Shown in pieces: positions 61,749-64,000 of a DNA stretch of 64,000 bases; positions within the stretch are counted from its first letter, which is position 1; each line of letters opens with the position of its first letter. Where the stretch lies: positions 229,661 through 293,660 of the forward strand of contig CAJULG010000002.1 in assembly GCA_910587045.1 (NCBI GenBank). The letters are read 5' to 3'. Below the pieces are notes generated by a model. It had not been told where the DNA came from. It saw nothing but the letters and a program-made list of their open reading frames with translations, and did no database searches. The position numbers and the translations under genes were made by a program. The DNA comes from an uncultured Lachnospiraceae bacterium (GTDB lineage: Bacteria > Bacillota > Clostridia > Lachnospirales > Lachnospiraceae).

Positions 61749-61805
61749 AAGACCATTGTTTCATGAAATGCAGGAGCAGATTCGTGAGAGAATGGTCTTT
61801 TTTTC
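61749..61805 (+). terminator. intrinsic terminator after aroF
   Basis: AAGACCATT (61749-61757) pairs with AATGGTCTT (61791-61799), followed by a T-run to 61804. A second hairpin, GCAAAAC/GTTTTGC (61806-61812 and 61824-61830), follows at once. Confidence 0.75.
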
Positions 61806-61948
61806 GCAAAACCCGCAAAGCGCGTTTTGCACGGTTTAACAAAATTATTACTAAATTTTATTTTACTTGGATTTTTTCTCTATATGATGTAAAATATCTA
61901 TATCTGAAATATACATAATGGAGTAATATGCAAAGGAGACAGGAAGAT

Positions 61949-63181
61949 ATGGCAGAAATAAAGGCATTCCAGGGATTTCGCCCGAGAGCGGAGCTTGCCG
62001 CAAGGGTTGCAGCCCTGCCTTATGATGTATATAACCGGAGTGAAGCGAAGGCAGAGGTAGAACGGGAACCCCTGTCATTCTTAAGGGTTGACCGTGCGGA
62101 GACACAGTTTGCAGATACCGTGGATCTGTATTCGCCGGCTGTTTATGCAAAGGCGAAGGAATTATTGGATACCATGATCCGGGATGGTATTTATATACAG
62201 GAAGAGAAAGCAGTGTATTATATATATGAATTGACGATGGAGGGACGTTCCCAGACCGGGATCGTAGCCTGCGCATCTATTGATGATTATCAGGAGAATG
62301 TCATACGGAAGCATGAGAATACCAGAGAAGAGAAGGAATTGGACCGGATCCGTCATGTGGATGCCTGTAATGCACAGACCGGACCGATTTTTCTGGCTTA
62401 TCGGGCGAAGAAGATGATAGATGATGTGGTTGCCCGGGTAAAGCTGTCTTCTCCAGTGTATCAGTTTAACTCGGAGGACGGGATCGGACATGCTGTCTGG
62501 GTCATTGATACAGATTTTGATATTGAGCAGATCCGGGAAGGCTTCCGGCAGGTGGAACGGATCTATATTGCAGACGGACACCACCGTGCCGCCTCTGCTG
62601 TCAAAGTGGGATTAAAGCGGCGGGCAGAGCATCCGGATTATGACGGGACAGAGGAATTCAATTATTTTTTATCAGTGCTGTTTCCGCATGATCAGCTTAT
62701 GATCATGCCCTATAACCGTGTGATCCGGGATCTGGCGGGCATGACAGAAGAAGCATTCATAGAACGTCTGCGGGAAAGCTTTGAAATACAGGAAGTGGAT
62801 GCGCCGTTTTCTCCGGCATTCAAGTCGGAATTCGGTATGTATCTGAATCATAGATGGTATCATCTGAAAGCCCATCCGGATATCTGTCCGGATGATCCGG
62901 TAGAAGGACTGGATGTTTCTATTTTGCAGCATGAAATATTTGAAAAGCTATTACATATATCTGACCCCCGTACAGACAAGCGGATTGATTTTGTCGGCGG
63001 GATTCGTGGCTTAAAGGAATTGGAGCGGCGGGCAGATGAAGATATGTGCCTTGCCTTCTCCATGTATCCAACCTCCATTTTGGAGCTGTTCTGTGTGGCG
63101 GATGCCGGACAGTTGATGCCCCCAAAGTCTACATGGTTTGAACCGAAGCTTCGAAGCGGAATATTTATTCACCAGTTATAA
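61949..63181 (+). CDS. DUF1015 family protein (ParB/SerK-like)
   Basis: The start at 61949 (410 residues) is chosen because family members begin MAEIKAFxGxRP; an ATG at 61928 adds seven residues. ALPYDVYNRSEA near the N-terminus, IADGHHRAASA in the middle and the C-terminal MPPKSTWFEPKLRSG are family hallmarks. The family has a ParB/sulfiredoxin-like fold, and an archaeal relative (SerK) phosphorylates free serine. Activity here is unproven. Confidence 0.88.
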   Translation: MAEIKAFQGFRPRAELAARVAALPYDVYNRSEAKAEVEREPLSFLRVDRAETQFADTVDLYSPAVYAKAKELLDTMIRDGIYIQEEKAVYYIYELTMEGRSQTGIVACASIDDYQENVIRKHENTREEKELDRIRHVDACNAQTGPIFLAYRAKKMIDDVVARVKLSSPVYQFNSEDGIGHAVWVIDTDFDIEQIREGFRQVERIYIADGHHRAASAVKVGLKRRAEHPDYDGTEEFNYFLSVLFPHDQLMIMPYNRVIRDLAGMTEEAFIERLRESFEIQEVDAPFSPAFKSEFGMYLNHRWYHLKAHPDICPDDPVEGLDVSILQHEIFEKLLHISDPRTDKRIDFVGGIRGLKELERRADEDMCLAFSMYPTSILELFCVADAGQLMPPKSTWFEPKLRSGIFIHQL

Positions 63182-63193
63182 GGGGGAAAAGGA

Positions 63194-64000
63194 ATGAGAA
63201 CAAGGAAAGACGTATTTGCGATCAACTGGATGGAGGTGGATGCCCTTGTAAAGGCAAGGCATGATAATCCTCATCATATACTTGGAATGCATGAAAGTAT
63301 TGATGATCTGTATATAAATGCATTTCAGCCGGAGGTAAAGGCTGTTTCAGTAGTGAACGTGCGAAATGGTAAGGTTTATCCGATGGAATCGGATCGGGTT
63401 CCTGGCTTCTATTCGGTTAAGATTACAAAGTGTAAGCGTTTTGATTACCGTCTTCGTCTGACCAGTGAGTCTGACGAAGAAGTGGATATCATTGACCCTT
63501 ATATGTTTGAATCAGTGATCGATCCGATTGATATCAGTCTGTTTAATGAAGGACAGCACTACGAGATTTATGAAAAGCTGGGTGCACATCCGCTGGTGGT
63601 AGACGGGGTGGCCGGGGTTTTATTTGCTGTCTGGGCGCCGAATGCAGAACGGGTCAGTGTTGTGGCAGATTTTAATCACTGGGACGGCAGGATTCATCCA
63701 ATGCGAAGACTGCCTTATTCCGGTATCTTTGAATTATTTGTTCCGGGAGTAAAGGCGAGTGAGATCTATAAGTATGAGGTCCGGGCCAAGGGCGGTGAAA
63801 TAAAGATGAAGTCAGATCCCTATGGAAATGCAATGGAGCTTCGACCATGTAATGCATCCATTGTTACGGATCTGCGGGGATTTGCGTGGACGGATGCGAA
63901 GTGGCAGAAGGAAAAGACGGAAGCAGATATGTCCAGCCGGCCGATGTCAATCTATGAGGTATATCTGGGGGCCTGGAAACGACCATCCGATGGAAGAGAG
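63194..64000 (+). CDS. glgB: 1,4-alpha-glucan branching enzyme (5-prime part)
   Basis: The reading frame stays open from ATG 63194 to the window edge (269 codons), so the gene is partial. AGGGGG lies seven bases upstream. The N-terminal NPHHILGMHE segment and the CBM48 domain (VWAPNAERVSVVADFNHWDG) match GlgB, and SIYEVYLGAWKR opens the GH13 catalytic domain, whose catalytic residues lie beyond the window. It makes the alpha-1,6 branches of glycogen and complements glgA at 2189. Confidence 0.93.
   Translation, partial: MRTRKDVFAINWMEVDALVKARHDNPHHILGMHESIDDLYINAFQPEVKAVSVVNVRNGKVYPMESDRVPGFYSVKITKCKRFDYRLRLTSESDEEVDIIDPYMFESVIDPIDISLFNEGQHYEIYEKLGAHPLVVDGVAGVLFAVWAPNAERVSVVADFNHWDGRIHPMRRLPYSGIFELFVPGVKASEIYKYEVRAKGGEIKMKSDPYGNAMELRPCNASIVTDLRGFAWTDAKWQKEKTEADMSSRPMSIYEVYLGAWKRPSDGRE

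Overview
The window is chromosomal DNA from a low-to-mid GC, endospore-lineage Firmicute, most likely a gut Lachnospiraceae (Clostridia). I infer this from gene content and order: Spo0A-type regulators, RqcH, PrkC/PrpC with PASTA domains, TepA next to a SpoIIIE/FtsK translocase, an OFA-family transporter, DUF1015, glycogen genes, and strong AGGAGG ribosome binding sites. No rRNA, phage, transposase or CRISPR array was seen. One tRNA (Arg, anticodon CCG) lies on the minus strand. Almost all genes are on the plus strand. The exceptions are an RlmH-like gene with its neighbouring tRNA, and a UbiB/phasin-like pair. LAYOUT. 1-449: intergenic DNA with nested direct and inverted repeats, then a promoter. 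450-2092: two tandem Spo0A paralogs, one with a degenerate receiver. 2189-3625: glycogen synthase. 3714-3899: three tandem 61-64 bp intergenic repeats. 3911-9171: rqcH, yicC, gmk, rpoZ, murE. 9128-24167: a long housekeeping run (priA, def, fmt, a large hybrid histidine kinase, rsmB, rlmN, prpC, prkC, rsgA, rpe, thiN) joining DNA restart, N-formylmethionine metabolism, rRNA modification and Ser/Thr phosphosignalling. 24338-25272: a tail-less RlmH converging on an RlmH-like paralog that has the tail but lacks the SAM-site motif. 25319-31760: tRNA-Arg, a hypothetical membrane protein, rluF, ligA, metAA, apt, aroC. 31808-33706 (minus): UbiB-family kinase and a phasin-like protein. 33922-42829: rpsO and pnp, normally close neighbours, are separated here by about 6.4 kb of accessory DNA. 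43069-48912: accessory surface and regulatory genes (LRR wall protein, membrane-anchored XRE regulator, unknown membrane protein) and a GH94 phosphorylase. 48940-61704: DivPAP, tepA, uppP, spoIIIE/ftsK, fhs, folD, rimO, pgsA, cinA-like, OFA transporter, DAHP synthase. 61949-64000: DUF1015 protein and the 5-prime part of glgB, which runs off the window. MOST INTERESTING. The rpsO-pnp insert holds two copies of a two-gene unit: a cytosolic DUF4304-like protein followed by a Sec-exported protein. Copy 1 of the exported protein is a 74-residue stub. Copy 2 is a 1303-residue protein with a signal peptide, a PD-(D/E)XK nuclease-like segment (D130, E147-x-K149), a second membrane segment, EF-hand-like repeats and three RTX calcium-binding blocks. 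I read this as a candidate polymorphic toxin/immunity locus in which a Sec-dependent Gram-positive protein carries RTX repeats. That function is inference. Also notable are the Spo0A pair and the complementary RlmH pair, which could form a heterodimer.
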